From Loripinus fragilis (Eukaryota; Mollusca; Bivalvia; Lucinida; Lucinidae): 64,000 nucleotides of DNA. This document shows, piece after piece, positions 1-12,516 of the stretch. Position numbers and translations under genes: made by a program. Location: NCBI GenBank assembly GCA_964019695.1, contig OZ026516.1, forward strand, positions 98,642,368-98,706,367, read 5' to 3'. The notes under the pieces were generated by a model. That model ran no database searches. It was not told the DNA's origin and saw only the letters and a program-made list of their open reading frames with translations. Each line of letters starts with the position of its first letter. The stretch's first letter is position 1.

Positions 1-312
1 TTAAGAATCTTATCTATCTTACCTATATGAAGTAAGTTTGAGTATTGTTTAAACTAGTGTTCCATCTCGAAGCCTATGGTCAGATTATACTGATGCCAAG
101 ACTGCTTGGCGAACGTGTCAGTTTGCAGCAGCACATTTGTAAAGATTCGAACAGCTGGATTCTTACCTTAACAGCTTATTGTTTGCATTGTATATGTGTA
201 TATACATATCGCCAGAGAAAAGGGGTAAAGGTGTGTACACGAACCCAAGAAATATATAGAATATGAAGCCTGTGCAATTCTGTGTAGGTTTCATATTTTG
301 TACATTTCTTGC

Positions 313-456
313 GGACGTTTGTTTGTTTTGTTGCTTTACGTCCCAAGTCAACAGCTATGGTCATGGCAGGACGGTCAGTTCACCTAACCACACTTTTTCA
401 TGGACAAGCTTGAACAAGCGGTTAACCAGTGCTTCGTGCACATATTTCGCTTGTAC
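313..456 (-). mobile_element. SINE 3' portion, partial
   Basis: This stretch matches, in the same orientation, the tail-proximal part of the complete SINE at 61619-61947, including the GGGACGTAAAGCAACAA-type 3' segment and an AAAC-rich tail at the low-coordinate end. Similarity stops near 456 and no tRNA-like head follows, so the copy is truncated. It is assigned by comparison within the window only. Confidence 0.65.
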
Positions 457-1734
457 AGCCAAAACGAGTTAAGTCCACCAATTGCAGCCAATTTTTGTCC
501 AACATTTTTTTTGGCTTAGATTTTCATTATATGTTCTTTTTTACTATTGGTATAGTTCAATTAGATAATGATGCAAAAGGTGCGCATCCAAAAATTTCAA
601 TTCATTCAGCCAAACAAAGAGCACCACTGAATTTTAATGTGAACTACGTTACTGTGATTAAATATACTTATACATACCAATTTTCTTACAAGACTGAAAT
701 ATTTAAGATTTTTTATAGCATGCACTTCTACTTGGATCTCTTGATGATCAAAAACAATTGCAAAAAGGGTCTGAGATGCACGAAAAGAAGTAACATTGAT
801 TTGGAACTGGATTGATGAGAACCAAAGTCTGCCCTCGAAACTGATTTGGAAATCAACCAAAACTCAAAATGGACATAATACAAGGAGAACACAAGGTTAG
901 CAGATTTACCTATATTAAACTCTTTCCCAAAAGGAGTAAAATTGCATAGGGAAGTTAAAGTCAAAGTGCTTTTTCAGTCAACAAATTTACATGTGCATCT
1001 TGGTATGCAATGAATTGACACAATGATGAATTAAAAACAGTGATAAAAATTTGCGAGATACTCAATGCAGTGCAGCAATTGATGATCAGCCAACAGAACA
1101 TAAGGAGTCTAAACAGGTACCTTGTATTATAATTAAAAGCTGCAACCTAGCCCCATTTCTAAACACATTGACATTTTCAGGAGGATACCATGCATAAAAG
1201 TTTAATATCGCACTGAACAAAGTTAGAATAGATAATTTGAAAGTCTAGAGACACATAACATTGCTGGTAAACTGAATGCCAGTTACATAAAGGGGGCTGT
1301 ATATAAACTTACAAAAGAAAGTCAGGGATCAAATGTATCGTCTTGTCTAGCACTGTCATCATTATGAACTGTCAATTAAGACAATGCTATGCAAACATTT
1401 TTGCATTAAGAAACAGTGGGTAATAGATCATAGCTCTAAATAATAAATTAATGGATAGGTTTCAACTTGGTTTTGAGAAGTATAAAATTTTTGGTGGTTT
1501 GTGTGTTACTCAAACTAAGTGTTAATGGTACGCAAGTCTCAGATTTCTTTCAATGTCAAATTAAATAATACTTATGCATTTGTACATGCATAACGTTCTA
1601 ATATCGCTGTTCATAATGTCTCCAATAATAAATTTGAGAAATTACATGGTACCAGGACAAAACCAGCCTCAAACATTAAATTATTATTAATGTCAAAAAT
1701 GGCCTACATGCATACCATGTGTTTTCCCTCACTG
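457..1734. other. No recognisable feature
   Basis: AT-rich sequence with short chance open frames on both strands. None shows a recognisable protein pattern. I see no tandem repeat or inverted repeat of note, apart from a gradual approach to the block A similarity that begins near 1735. Confidence 0.5.
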
Positions 1735-2026
1735 CTCCCCACCCAGAACAAACTTCTGACAACGTGATGGCGTGCTCCCATCTCACCTCCTCATGTTAAT
1801 ACGCTGTAGAAAAAAGCTTAAATTTACTTTAGTTGGTGGCAGCGGAACTGTCACTGATTTTTGTTGTAGTATTCAACTGCTTTAAATCTACATTCTGTTC
1901 CATCTAGTAATTATCCTGATAATAACTTCAACAATAACAGGTAGAAATGTTTTAACACATTATGAATGGAGAATAATGTTAGCCTCAAGTTGTTTTAGTT
2001 GGGAAGTAGCCGAAGTGTCAGTTGAT

Positions 2027-2065
2027 ACCAAAAGAGACGGCAGCCTAGCTGCCACCTCTTTTGGT
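2027..2065. repeat. Hairpin ACCAAAAGAG / CTCTTTTGGT
   Basis: A near-perfect inverted repeat with an inner GGCAGC/GCTGCC stem. The other block A copies (16150, 28468, 43850) keep only the right half, so the left half appears new or uniquely preserved in copy 0. Confidence 0.6.
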
Positions 2066-2227
2066 GTTAGCATAGTATTACAGGGTGCGCTGCTGTTTGG
2101 TAATGTTTGTTGTCGCATGATAAGATGCCTATTTTGTAACAGCTGATGTAAATGTATGATGATTAAGCAAAAGTTATTGTTGCAAATGAATTAAACGAGC
2201 CAGCACATGAGATCTTTGAACGTATCG

Positions 2228-2290
2228 TATTTTCGAAACAACAAAGGCACAGGCGAGTCTGTGCAAATGCACATACTCGCCAGAGCCTTC
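2228..2290. repeat. Conserved hairpin within block A
   Basis: The outer arms (CGAAACAACAAAGGC and GCCTTCGTTGTTCG) and the inner arms (GGCGAGT and ACTCGCC) are self-complementary around GTGCAAATGCAC. The same hairpin is present at 16350-16415 and 44035-44105 and is partly deleted at 28645-28700. This looks like a small MITE fossil that predates the duplication. Confidence 0.6.
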
Positions 2291-2860
2291 GTTGTTCGTA
2301 TACACAAATAATGGGCGTAGATAAGACTCAGACCAACATTTGGGCCACTAGTCTAGCTTGATGCGTCGGCATGGGATTTTAAAGGAAGCTTTGCTCATAT
2401 GCGATGAGTGCAAGTAGCGAAATCGCATGTGGTGGCCCATTCCGTACGTATTTGTATGCCACCACATGGAAAATCGTTCTAACGACAGAGGTATGAACAT
2501 TTACATTGACTGTCAGCCTCTTGCAATTACTTAAAACTGATCAATTAATTAAGTTGTCCAAGTAATCTACAGAGCTTATCTTTACTTGGAATTTTGAGAT
2601 TAATATTATAGCCTCTGGTTAGGTGGTACATGTATAATGTATATAATATGTAGAAACAATATATTTACAATGAAATGAGAAATAGTGTGTAGAAATGGCT
2701 GTCCGATATAGTTTGGTGCATGCTAACTGAAACGCATTGATTCGTAGGTACAGTAAACACTCGAAATCTCACGCGCGTTTGTAGCTCAACGTGCCGTTTC
2801 AGTCGAATTAAAGTGTTCCAAAACGGAATTAGAATGATTTAAGGACATATGCTACGAAAT

Positions 2861-5516
2861 ACTTCCCATGTTGAAATGTGTTTAATACTTTGCATACAGT
2901 TTGCTTTATGCATGGACTATCCATTTTTGAAATAAAAGGAATAATCCGCCGTGCTTATTTTTTCATAATCTCATATGGAAGTTTTCAGCATGTCTAAACA
3001 GATGAAAGATTTACACTAGTCCTAAATATCAAGCTAAATTAGCTGTAATCTTCAGACAGATTCTTTCTTTTAACTCAAATTATTGCTCATGACCTCAAAC
3101 CTTCTGAATATGTGCAAGTTTATTTGTTAAACGAAGCTGTGACAAGATACTGCATGATATATTTTGGCAATTCGTCGAATATTGGAACTTGTTTTTAGAA
3201 TAAATGATATATAAAGAAATCTGATGTTGAAAATCTCAAAAAATTATCTTTTATTTCATGGGCTATTATAATACATTTTAGAAAAAAAAGAATAAAAATC
3301 TGGGGTCACCAAACTAATGATCTTTCTGAGGGCCAAATATAACCCAACCCCTATAGATTCCATGCATAATTCTATATAAAAAGTTAAAAGTTGACCATTT
3401 CGGTCCTTTTGATGATGCCCCTTTTTCTATGAAGTAACTCAGTATTAAAATGCTAACAGGGATTCCGATGAAGAAACAAGTTGGCTTCATTCAAAAAAGG
3501 AATCTAATACGTGGGCTGCAATGTTTTGATAAGTATTCGCCTACTGCGTTAAAAAAGAAAATCCCGTTTTATTAGTATTATGCTTCATTTCTAAAAAAAT
3601 CTAGAACTAGTACAAAAATCTATAACCTACTAGTAAATCAAACAAATTGTATTAACTAAGACAGAATACACTTTGATGCGTTGTACTCGGCGAAGTGGCT
3701 ATTCCACGAAACCTTTTGGATGAAGGATGGTAGCAGACGAATTGTCTCTCAATGAACTGTCACGCGCCGACAAAGTCCAATCTATTCCATCAAACAGAAA
3801 CATTAAATGAGCATTTACAGTACCAAAACATGCATACCAGAGATTCTGTTACATATTACATGCAGCTAAGGGTCAGACTACGCTGGATGGTTATTCATGC
3901 AAGAGTCTTCGCTCCTCGCATACGCACAGTATAGAAGTATATGAAGGCTCAGCGAACAAAAAGACATGTACATGTAGCCTCGTTAGAAGCTGTTATAAGG
4001 GGTTTGGTCTAGCAACTGCAAAAAGAATTTCATGCGTCAAGTGGTGTTTAAATAGCTAAATGTATGTGCATATCCAAATTATATCGTGCAAATGTTCTGA
4101 CTAATATAAATATTCTACATTTCAGCAACAATATCATTATTGTACAAGTTCTCTTTAATGCGTTCCTGCTACAAAAATAATCCACACATTTTGTGGGATT
4201 TTGTGAAGACAACGATTAGTCTAACGAAACCCTAAGACAAACATAATTTTATTCCGATTTTAAAAGTGATTTAACCAATATTTGTGATTCATTGGTTTAA
4301 TAGCATAGCGGCAAACGGAGGTTCAAGCCAGGCTGCGCAGCTGAGCCAATTGAAATGGACTTATGCCACTTTCCCATTCATGCGGTATCCTGGATCAGGT
4401 GTGATACTTGAATGTATCGATTTCTGATCTTTGCCACCTTTCTTACTTCCACCAAAATGCTTTCATTGTGGATTACTATCAGTGGGGTTAGAGGTCTGAT
4501 AATTGGTCTGAGCAGTCTGCCTCAAGACGTAGTAAGCGAGCAAGTTTATACAATCAGCCTAGACTCTGTTGCACTTGCACGCCAGAGTGGTCACTGCTCG
4601 TCAATGAAATAAGTACCAATATATAATGACTGACTAAACCTGTCAAACAACGCAGGCTCAGATCAGACTCAGACCAAGTTGTCCATGTGTACTTTCTGCG
4701 TTGTGCCTTCACTGATTAAATATTTCAGCATCTGCCCCAAAGTTGATTTTATTGCTCGGTGAAAAGGAAATGGGAAAAAGACGTTACAGAACGCTAGTGC
4801 TGCAAATTATTTTTCGCTTTCTGTTTTTGTCTCTCCCTTAGACATCAGATGAGAGCGACCGTTTGGGTCTGATTTTATCCTCTCTTGCGCTCAAAAATCA
4901 GTTTATCATAAAGTTCCATAAATAGGACAGCTAGATCTCTGGACTCAGTATAAACAAAATAACTTATTTAAAGTTGGCTTTTTCAATTCATCATAAAGTC
5001 AAGAAAGATCCTGATCAAACTTTCTACCATTGAAACGAATCCACTGATTCTGAATGCTCATTTAAGAATCGTATTCTTGATAACAATCAAGAGCAGCTAT
5101 ACAAATGGATTTTAATTGTTTGCTAAAAGTAGAATAAATGACAAAGAAACTGGTGTTTAAATCAAGAAATAAAAAAGTTACACTAGTTTTAATTGTCGGA
5201 TATCACAAATGTTTTTTCATGCACTTACATTTTCCCAGTCCTTAGGAAGTTGTTTGAACACTAGGCTGAGTTTTCAAACATCGCCCATGGGTCCCTGCAG
5301 TACTAATGCATTGAAATACAGATGTATGATCGTTATTCTTGCATGTTTTACTTATTTCCACCTACTCCACACTGAAAACGTCGCTTGAACATTAAACTAT
5401 TCATTTCTGTACACTGGATTTCTCTTAACAAAATGGCATCAATAGCAGACATTCAAACGTCATTACGTCGCAACAACGTCATAGACGCGCGCAACGATTT
5501 CATTAACAAATTTATA
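2861..5516. other. Unassigned sequence splitting block A copy 0
   Basis: This is the first part of about 9.2 kb that interrupts block A copy 0 (2860 to 12055). It has no recognisable gene. Near 3860-3935 is a degenerate hairpin of the GGTCAGACTACGC / CTTCGCTCCTCGCATACGC type, related to the hairpin MITE families seen elsewhere in the window. A 29-codon coding-like stretch at 5432-5518 is treated separately. Confidence 0.45.
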
Positions 5517-5518
5517 GG
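5432..5518 (+). other. Short coding-like stretch, unidentified
   Basis: It starts at the ATG in CAAAATGGC, an acceptable context, and reads MASIADIQTSLRRNNV and onward for about 29 residues. It is less AT-rich than its surroundings. The reading frame then enters the 470-bp repeat at 5517. It could be the remnant of a first exon truncated by that insertion, or chance. I do not recognise the protein. Confidence 0.2.
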
Positions 5519-5986
5519 GTTCGGTGCACAATTAATCGGTCCTATTCAACTCCATGTAAAAAGGCAGAGTTCGAGCATCTGCGAATTTTTCCAGGACATT
5601 GCTTGGACTTTTTTCTGTCTGTGAGTGGCAAGATCTGTCATTCACCTATCAAACAAGTGAAAAGACAACCTACCTTGATAATCTCGTTTTCTCAGCATTC
5701 TCCGTTCTTTGAGGAACAGTCAAAAAATGCGGGCTGAAATCCGACCCGCGTCAGACGTTACCTGGGGAGTGCGCCGGGGAGTCTGCGACAAAATAGTCCA
5801 CACAAAGATGCATTTTTCTACATCAGCCTGACAAACATAGACCAATGTTGAATCACATGTACATTTAAAGTCGAATAAAGCACCCATTTACGCCATAAAG
5901 GGCCCGCAAACGGCAAGTGCTAAATTTCTAAAGGTACTATTTTCGTGGGCTACCAAACCGGAAGACTGTAATTGTGTACTAACACC
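5517..5986 (+). mobile_element. 470-bp inverted-repeat element, copy 1
   Basis: Three copies of this sequence lie within 6 kb (also 10237-10706 and 11187-11594). All begin after TTATA with GGGTTCGGTGCACAATTA and end in a segment whose reverse complement reads GGTGTTAGTACACAATTA. The two termini share the GT-CACAATTA core, which makes imperfect terminal inverted repeats. There is no coding capacity, so it behaves like a non-autonomous DNA element. No target duplication is clear. Confidence 0.65.
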
Positions 5987-6562
5987 TTCAAGAATCTGCA
6001 AAGGACGTGTAACGGTTTTGTATTACAAATGGCCCACTTTTACAGTAAAAATCGATTGTAAAGAAATCCCTCCAAAATATTACCAAATGATACCTAAGAG
6101 TCTCTAGTTTGATGTCCACAATTTATTTTCTTCATTAAAATATATTTTTATGATAAATTTTGGGGTTAAATGCATGCCCGATCGACCACACTTAACACTA
6201 AGTCTATGGTAAAACCAAACACCCTCGTGTACTTCGTGACTCAATTACATACATGTCCACATGCGGAACCGGATAAAACTATTTCTCATTTTATTGTGCA
6301 TATAATATTACACCATAAAATGGTAACTCTGAGTCGGTTCCGCATGTGGCAAATACCGTAAAAAGACTTTTTCTGCAAATTTTATCCTGAATTCATACTT
6401 ATCAAAGCACTGAGAGTACTAAAATCACTAGAGAGACGTAAGATTCCCGTCCAAAAACGGAATACAATGTACATATTAGCAAGCTTGTATCAATATTATT
6501 TCTTACAAACAGTCTTTAGAAAAGCAAATACAACAAAATTTCAGTAAATGCGAGTCTTATTT

Positions 6563-6612
6563 GAGAGAGAGAGAGAGGGAGAGAGAGAGACCAGCGGAGA
6601 GAGAAGGTGCAA
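6563..6612. repeat. GA microsatellite
   Basis: An imperfect (GA)n run with a few GGA and CCAGC interruptions, preceded and followed by non-repetitive sequence. Confidence 0.9.
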
Positions 6613-7049
6613 GGAGAGAGTTTGATGTGCCCCCTTCTTTGACTGATGCATAGATTTCTGGAGACAGTTATTTGGTACAATCTGCTATTAAAAAGACAGC
6701 TCACCGCCACCTTTGTTTTGGCATGGCCCATTGCTTTGAATTAAGATTGTCAAAAATGGCAAATTATGTGATCATTCTTTGGAGCATGAGGAAAAAATAA
6801 TCAATTATTGGTATTCTCAAATTTCAGGGCAGACACTGTTTAATATGGCCATACTAGATTAGTTAGGAATGCATTAGATGGAGTTGTCTCCCCCACACAC
6901 TTAAAGGAGTTATGTGACGCTGGTTATCTTGGAATTAAGGTCAATACTACCGAATTCTAGTCATTCATTAAGGTCTTCCCAATGAATTATCTGTGTCAGT
7001 TTGGTCAAAATCTGGTCATTGGTTAGGAAGATAGAGTACACACAAGCCT

Positions 7050-7064
7050 TATATATATATATAT
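7050..7064. repeat. AT dinucleotide run
   Basis: An uninterrupted alternating AT tract of about 15 bases. Confidence 0.85.
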
Positions 7065-8140
7065 GTCCCTGTTGACCTTGTAAATAAGGTCGAGGTTACC
7101 ATAATCTTATAATTCGTTTTGGCTGTCCCAGATAAGTATCTGTGCAAGTTTCGATGAAATTCATCTAGCGGTTCATAAGGTAGAGCAAAAAGCACAGATA
7201 TCGGATTCATTTTATATGATTCGAAAATTTTGATAGAACTGTGTCAGTTTAATGGTAATATTATTACAATGAGGTTATTTGAACAAAAAGGAGGTGGTGT
7301 GATGTATACAAATGCATACTCTCAACATAGATTGTAACTGACCCTCAAAGCTAACACATATCTATATTTTTTGAAGTTCGTAAATTCACAAGTACATATA
7401 TGATGTTTTTAGGTAGCGCAGATATTGTCGCAAATAAACCAATGTAATTCTTTGATTTAGTTTTGTTCTTTTCAATTCATTGTTAGTTATGCAAGGAAGC
7501 ATGTATAAAAACAGCCAATGGCCTGAATGCGAACGCCACAAGCATTTTATTCATAATGAATGTAATGCGCTTTTCATGCTTACATGTGCACAATATCTGT
7601 GCCAAACTGTTTGTTTCCTCAATGAATATCGCTCTCGTAAAGTGTTTGCAAAAATAATGAAGTATATATACAACAACCACTTATCTGCAGATGGTAAATA
7701 GTCACTGGTACCAACAAACACATACATTTAATATTCAAGGATCGAAATGCTCTATTTTAGATGTTCATTCACCTTTATCAAAACACAATGTAGGCTGTTC
7801 AAACGGTTTCGAAATCCCTGCTTTGACGGAAGTTGTCACCCTTGAAATAGATGTCTGCACCTCAAATGCTTGAAGCATGACTAAGTGTTTCAATGCTCTA
7901 CGTCATTGCTCTACGTTACAGTGAACCATATTTCAGTCATGACGTTTCCTCGGCTGTACATGTATTACGCAATAAAGATGAAGGGTCTTGCACAATGACA
8001 CAAAACATATGTTTCTTCGGGATTGTGAACTGAGACCCCTTAGTCACACGTAAGATAATAGGTAAGTAATATAGACCACAGCGCTATCACGACTGTTGGA
8101 TATCTGAGCTGGGACATGCGTAAAATATGGAGCAGATTTG

Positions 8141-8212
8141 CATTCTGTACATGTAACCTATGACCGCCTGCTTTGACATTCTGTACATGTAACCCATGAC
8201 CGCCTGCTTTGA
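8141..8212. repeat. 36-bp tandem duplication
   Basis: Two consecutive copies of a 36-base unit starting CATTCTGTACATGTAACC and ending CTGCTTTGA. They differ by one base (CTATG versus CCATG). Confidence 0.9.
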
Positions 8213-10236
8213 CATGGCCTTAAAGTATTCATATTTTCTGCATGTTCATCCACAAAGGTGCACAGTTTTGTGATTTAATCTTATAATCGAATCAGGCGTT
8301 TGGAAGATACGTCACAGACACAAAAGTGTGACTTACAGACGGGCTGACAGATGAACAGACAAATATACAACACTCACATGTATCTATTTAATAATTGTGG
8401 CTGTGAGCAAAAAAAAAGTGTTCAAAGCTTCCACTATCATTTCTGTAGCCTTATAACTATTTATATTCATGTTTCATACCAATGCAGCAAAAAAGGTTGC
8501 GCATGTAATGCCGCGTTTAACATGTTACATGCACGCTTGTGTACATGTCGTACTGATTATATTGATATGAATAAACCGGAATAGGCTTGTTTGAGCTATT
8601 GATTAACTTGAAAAGGCGATAAAACACTAAATGTTCAATATATATTGCACCTAAAACAACATATCATCAAGGTAATCGTAAACACAGTATTTAGCCAAGT
8701 TTAAGCATAATTTTGAGTAAATGATGGTATTGTTAGCTCAAATTACGACATAGACATGACGAGTATAAACACACGCATGTTTGGTATTATGTTTGAGGTC
8801 AGTTTGCTTGTTGCATCTTTAAAAATATCCACATTCATGAACAAACCTCTGTTTATACACACTAGTGAGAAACCTTAATTCATATGACTGCATATGCCGT
8901 CGTTAATTCAAAAACATGCGCATGTAAAAGGGCAAAGATCAAACCACCATATATTTAAATTTCAGCCAAATCCATCGTGGGCCAAAAAACGGCCAAACCG
9001 TTACACGTCCTTTTCGAATTTTTAAATTTTGTCTCTGTGACATATCAAACTCATATAGTTAAGCAAATAATCGTCCAAAAAGACTAACTCAGTCACCAAA
9101 AGGCGATATAAATCTAGGATTTCATATGTGACCCCCTCACAAGCTGACACAAGCAAATGTTAAATTATTCAAACTAGTCTTATGAAAAAGGTTATAGTTT
9201 CAATTATTTCAATGATTTTCAACAACCCAAAAGCAAATAAGAAAGTTTAGGCATCTGTAAGAGTCATTAAAGGATACTCTCACATAAACTTTAGTTACAA
9301 AACTTAAAAACTGAAGCTAAAAAATCAAATTTTAAAGTGATTTTAAGCAAAATCGCGAACAGTTTTGAATCACATTCAAATTTGCCCCCAAAACCAAGCT
9401 ACGTTGCACCCAAGCATGCTGAAAACAGCAATTTATACCACTTACTTTGTGTCTGAAGTAGAGCAGCTTCACTGATGAGTGCCTGATGCTGGACGAAACA
9501 CATCATTTCATTCTAATCATGATCTACACTGCTAGTTCTGAATGTGAAATATTCCGTAATTTACATGCTACCAAAATGGCCAGAGTGGGAAAGATTTGAG
9601 ACCTAGGTCTAGATAATGCCCATATCATAATGAAAATTGCTCATCCTCTTTTTTTGATGAAACAATATCCCAAATTTGAAATTTCTGAAAAGACTGTAAG
9701 TAAAGATTACACATTAGAACGGCCTCGTCGAACGAGAAATATCACAACCCGCTTAAGCACATAATACGAGTATCTGTGTGAAAGTGCTTCATTGGGGGTT
9801 AGGTAACTAAATGAGCTTTAATAACTGTGTTATATCATTATCTATGTGAGGCGGTTCTAATGAGTAGCTTCAAAAACAATTTTGAGTGTGAGGCGACTCT
9901 AATGAGTACCAAACAATACTACTGCTTGCATGGACGAAATAAGAACAAAATTTGATCTCGGGTGAAGCTGGGGGCGGCCTGCAGTTGATTTGTTTAGCTG
10001 AAAAAGTTTAAGTTTGTTTTCAAATTAGTACAGCCTCGACCCGGTGAGTTGAACAGCCAAATACAATTGAATTTTATTGGTCTAAGCAATGAGGCCAGGG
10101 AACGTGATTGGTTCTTCCAAAAATAATTTTAAATTATTTCTATTTTGGTTCCTGATCTGTGTGCGAAATTTCATCTGAATTCATTGAAAAATGACTGTTT
10201 AACAAAGATTTTCGTTTTTTCACCTTCTCTCTTATA

Positions 10237-10706
10237 GGGTTCGGTGCACAATTAATCGGTCCCATTCAACTCCATGTAAAAAGGCAGAATTCGAGCATCT
10301 GCAAATTTTTCCAGAACATTGCTTGGACTTTTTTCTGTCTGTGAGTGGCAAGATCTGTCATTCACCTATCAAAAAAGTGAAAAGACAACCTACCTTGATA
10401 GTCTCGTTTTCTCAGCGTTGTCCGTTCTTTAGGGAACAGTCAAAAAATGTGGGCTGAAATCCGACCCGCGTCAGACGTTACCTGGGGAGTGCGCCGGGGA
10501 GTCTGTGACAAAATAGTCCACACAAAGATGCATTTTTCTACATCAGCCTGACAAACATAGACCAATGTTGAATTACATGTACATTTAAAGTCGAATAAAG
10601 CACCCATTTACTCCATAAAGGGCCCAGAAACGGCAAGTGCTAAATTTCTAAAGGTACTATTTTCGTGGGCTACCAAACCAGAAGACTGTAATTGTGTACT
10701 AACACC
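10237..10706 (+). mobile_element. 470-bp inverted-repeat element, copy 2
   Basis: The same length and termini as 5517-5986, with scattered substitutions. The left flank is CTCTTATA and the right flank runs straight into the TTTCGGCCCAT tandem repeat. The identical length of copies 1 and 2 supports the boundaries. Confidence 0.7.
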
Positions 10707-10782
10707 TTTCGGCCCATAACAATTTCGGCCCATAGCAATTTCGGCCCATAGCAACTTCGGCCCATACAATTTCAGCCCACAG
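10707..10782. repeat. Short tandem repeat, about 15-16 bp unit
   Basis: Five head-to-tail units of the form TTTCGGCCCATAGCAA, the last reading TTTCAGCCCACAG. The array abuts the right end of the 470-bp element, so it was either the target or was generated at the insertion boundary. Confidence 0.85.
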
Positions 10783-10919
10783 ATTAGTAAGGTATAATTA
10801 GTATGTTTGTCTATAATTGGTATAATTAGCCAGTCAGCTTACCTGCAATTAACTACACAAACTTATCAATTTAATTGATTAGAATAGTTTGATAGATATA
10901 CGAGAAGATCTCCTAGCAT

Positions 10920-10995
10920 AGGCGAACAGCCAATGCTCAGATGAGCCCGCACATTTGCGCACTCTCGACAGAGCCTTTGCTGCTTGCACACGAAT
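10920..10995. repeat. Degenerate hairpin related to the block A hairpin
   Basis: GCGAACAGCCAATGCTCAG pairs imperfectly with CAGAGCCTTTGCTGCTTGC around GCACATTTGCGC. This is the same architecture as the hairpins at 2228-2290 and 25500-25575. Confidence 0.45.
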
Positions 10996-11186
10996 CCTTA
11001 ATATAATTATCAGTAAAATTACCAAGCTAGCTGTATTTGCAAATAGTGAAAAAATATAATATTATAGGCAATTTATGATTAGTTCTTCTATCCTATATAG
11101 CGGTTAACGAATCTGTTTATGCACATTCGTAAGGAACAATGAAGAGTACAGCATGTATCAATTTATTTATTCACAAGTACATTATA

Positions 11187-11594
11187 GGAACCCAATTATC
11201 AGGACATTGCTTGGATTTTTTTCTGCCTGTGAGTGGCAAGACCTGTCATTCACCTATCAAAAAAGTGAAAAGACAACCTACCTTGATAATCTCGTTTTCT
11301 CAGCATTCTCCTTTCTTTGAGGGACAGGCAAAAAATTCAGGCTGAAATCCGACCGGTGTCATACGTTACCTGGGGAGTGTGCCGGGAAGTATGTGACAAA
11401 ATAGTCCACACAAAGATGCATTTTTATGCATCAGCCTGACAAACATAGACCAATGTTGAATCACGTGCACATTTAAAGTCGAATAAAGCACCCATTTACG
11501 CCATAAAGTGCCCGCAAACGGCAAGTGCTAAATTTCTAAAGGTACTTTTTACGTGGGCTACCAAACCGGATGACTGTTTTTGTGTACTAACACC
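11187..11594 (+). mobile_element. 470-bp inverted-repeat element, copy 3, internally deleted
   Basis: Collinear with copies 1 and 2 from AGGACATTGCTTGGA to ACTAACACC, but about 60 bp are missing between the terminal CAATTA and AGGACATTGC. The left TATAGG start is kept. The hexamer GGAACC occurs at the left terminus and again immediately after the right terminus, possibly by chance. Confidence 0.65.
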
Positions 11595-12054
11595 GGAACC
11601 GTTTTATCCTAAGTGATAAGTGCTTTCTATAGTATGACTAATGAAAGCATCTCGCAGACGTTGTTCTGGACTGCGATCAAAAATAATTAAGGGTTTCAAT
11701 GTGGCCGATTACTTTACTGAGTACAATCCTAGTCTCGGCCAATATCGTATTTGTACATTTAACCAGGGTTAAAACTTGAAAATTGTGTACATCGTTTGTC
11801 TTTGCCTGATCTAGGTATCTGTATTTGGTGCTGAGACGATCAAGTCTGATGAATGGACAAATAGATATTTCGAACACATTTAGTTGCATGTACTTTATTT
11901 TGTCACGATAACGTCGGAACATCGATCCGAAATAAGAGTATCTGAAATCTGTATTGATCCGAATTCATAACTGGTCGAAAGACAGGACCAAGACCAACTA
12001 TTCTTGTTTCCCGATGCAGGAAATATGCGCATGGGAATAACCGCCTATGTATTT
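11595..12054. other. Unassigned sequence
   Basis: I see no recognisable gene or repeat. This is the last part of the sequence splitting block A copy 0. Block A similarity resumes near 12055 at GGGCCGTAGCACAGGCCTA. Confidence 0.45.
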
Positions 12055-12516
12055 AAGGGCCGTAGCACAGGCCTATACTTTTTTAGTTTTAAGCAACACC
12101 TCTTAAGAGTTATAAAACACATTTTGCATCCAAAGTTGAGAGCAACACATGCAAGATAGACCCAGTATATTATACTATATAATGTCCAAATGACATATAC
12201 GGTCTGAAGACAATATCTTAAGTAAACACAGATCTGTATTGTATCTCCTTAATGCTGCGAGCGGGCTACCCAACCCTAACTTCACATGGGAGGCGGACAT
12301 ACTCTGCATGACGTTCGAAAAGAGGCATGTTTACAAGCAGAAATTAAAACCTTTTCTGTGTGTTCAATTAAGCAACATTTTCTAGAACGTCCACTCTGTG
12401 TTCCCGTCCATAGAGTGTTACTCACTCTTATTCGTTTTAGTTGTAAAATTGAATTTTAAACCCGTAAGAAAGCTGAAGTGTGCTATACTTAATTTAGTAC
12501 TGAATCTCTCATTATA
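12055..12516 (+). repeat. Composite repeat block A, copy 0, second segment
   Basis: Collinear with 17125-17580, 30900-31395 and 44215-44580. Shared landmarks are GATGGACCCAGCATTGTATA, CTGCGAGCGGGCTACCCAA, ACATGGGAGG and TCTGTGTTCCCGTCCAT. It ends exactly at a TA where the Tc1-like element is inserted. Confidence 0.8.

Larger units (their letters stand above)
1735..2860 (+). repeat. Composite repeat block A, copy 0, first segment
   Basis: Collinear with 15830-17100, 28130-29440 and 43500-44210. Landmarks in order are the Cys/His-free AT-rich lead, the GGTGTTAGC...TATTACAGGGTGC core, a strong hairpin near 2228-2290 (CAACAAAGGC...GCCTTCGTTG) and the CCACCACATG segment. Copy 0 lacks the GAGCCGTGACATG hairpin MITE present at the equivalent place in copies 1 and 2, so it preserves an empty site near 2655-2690. 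Similarity ends near 2860 and resumes at 12055. Confidence 0.8.
5987..10236. other. Unassigned AT-rich sequence with minor repeats
   Basis: There is no recognisable gene in this interval. It holds a GA microsatellite (6563-6612), a short TA run (7050-7064) and a 36-bp tandem duplication (8141-8212). At 6950-7200 are sequences of the form CAGTTTGGTCAAAATCTGGT and GTGCAAGTTTCGATGAAATT, which resemble degenerate interspersed repeats I associate with molluscan DNA. Short open frames here have no protein-like pattern. Confidence 0.5.

Noticed and set aside
429..815. A 128-codon open frame near the left end
   Set aside because: It starts in a SINE relic, is AT-driven in composition and matches nothing I recognise.
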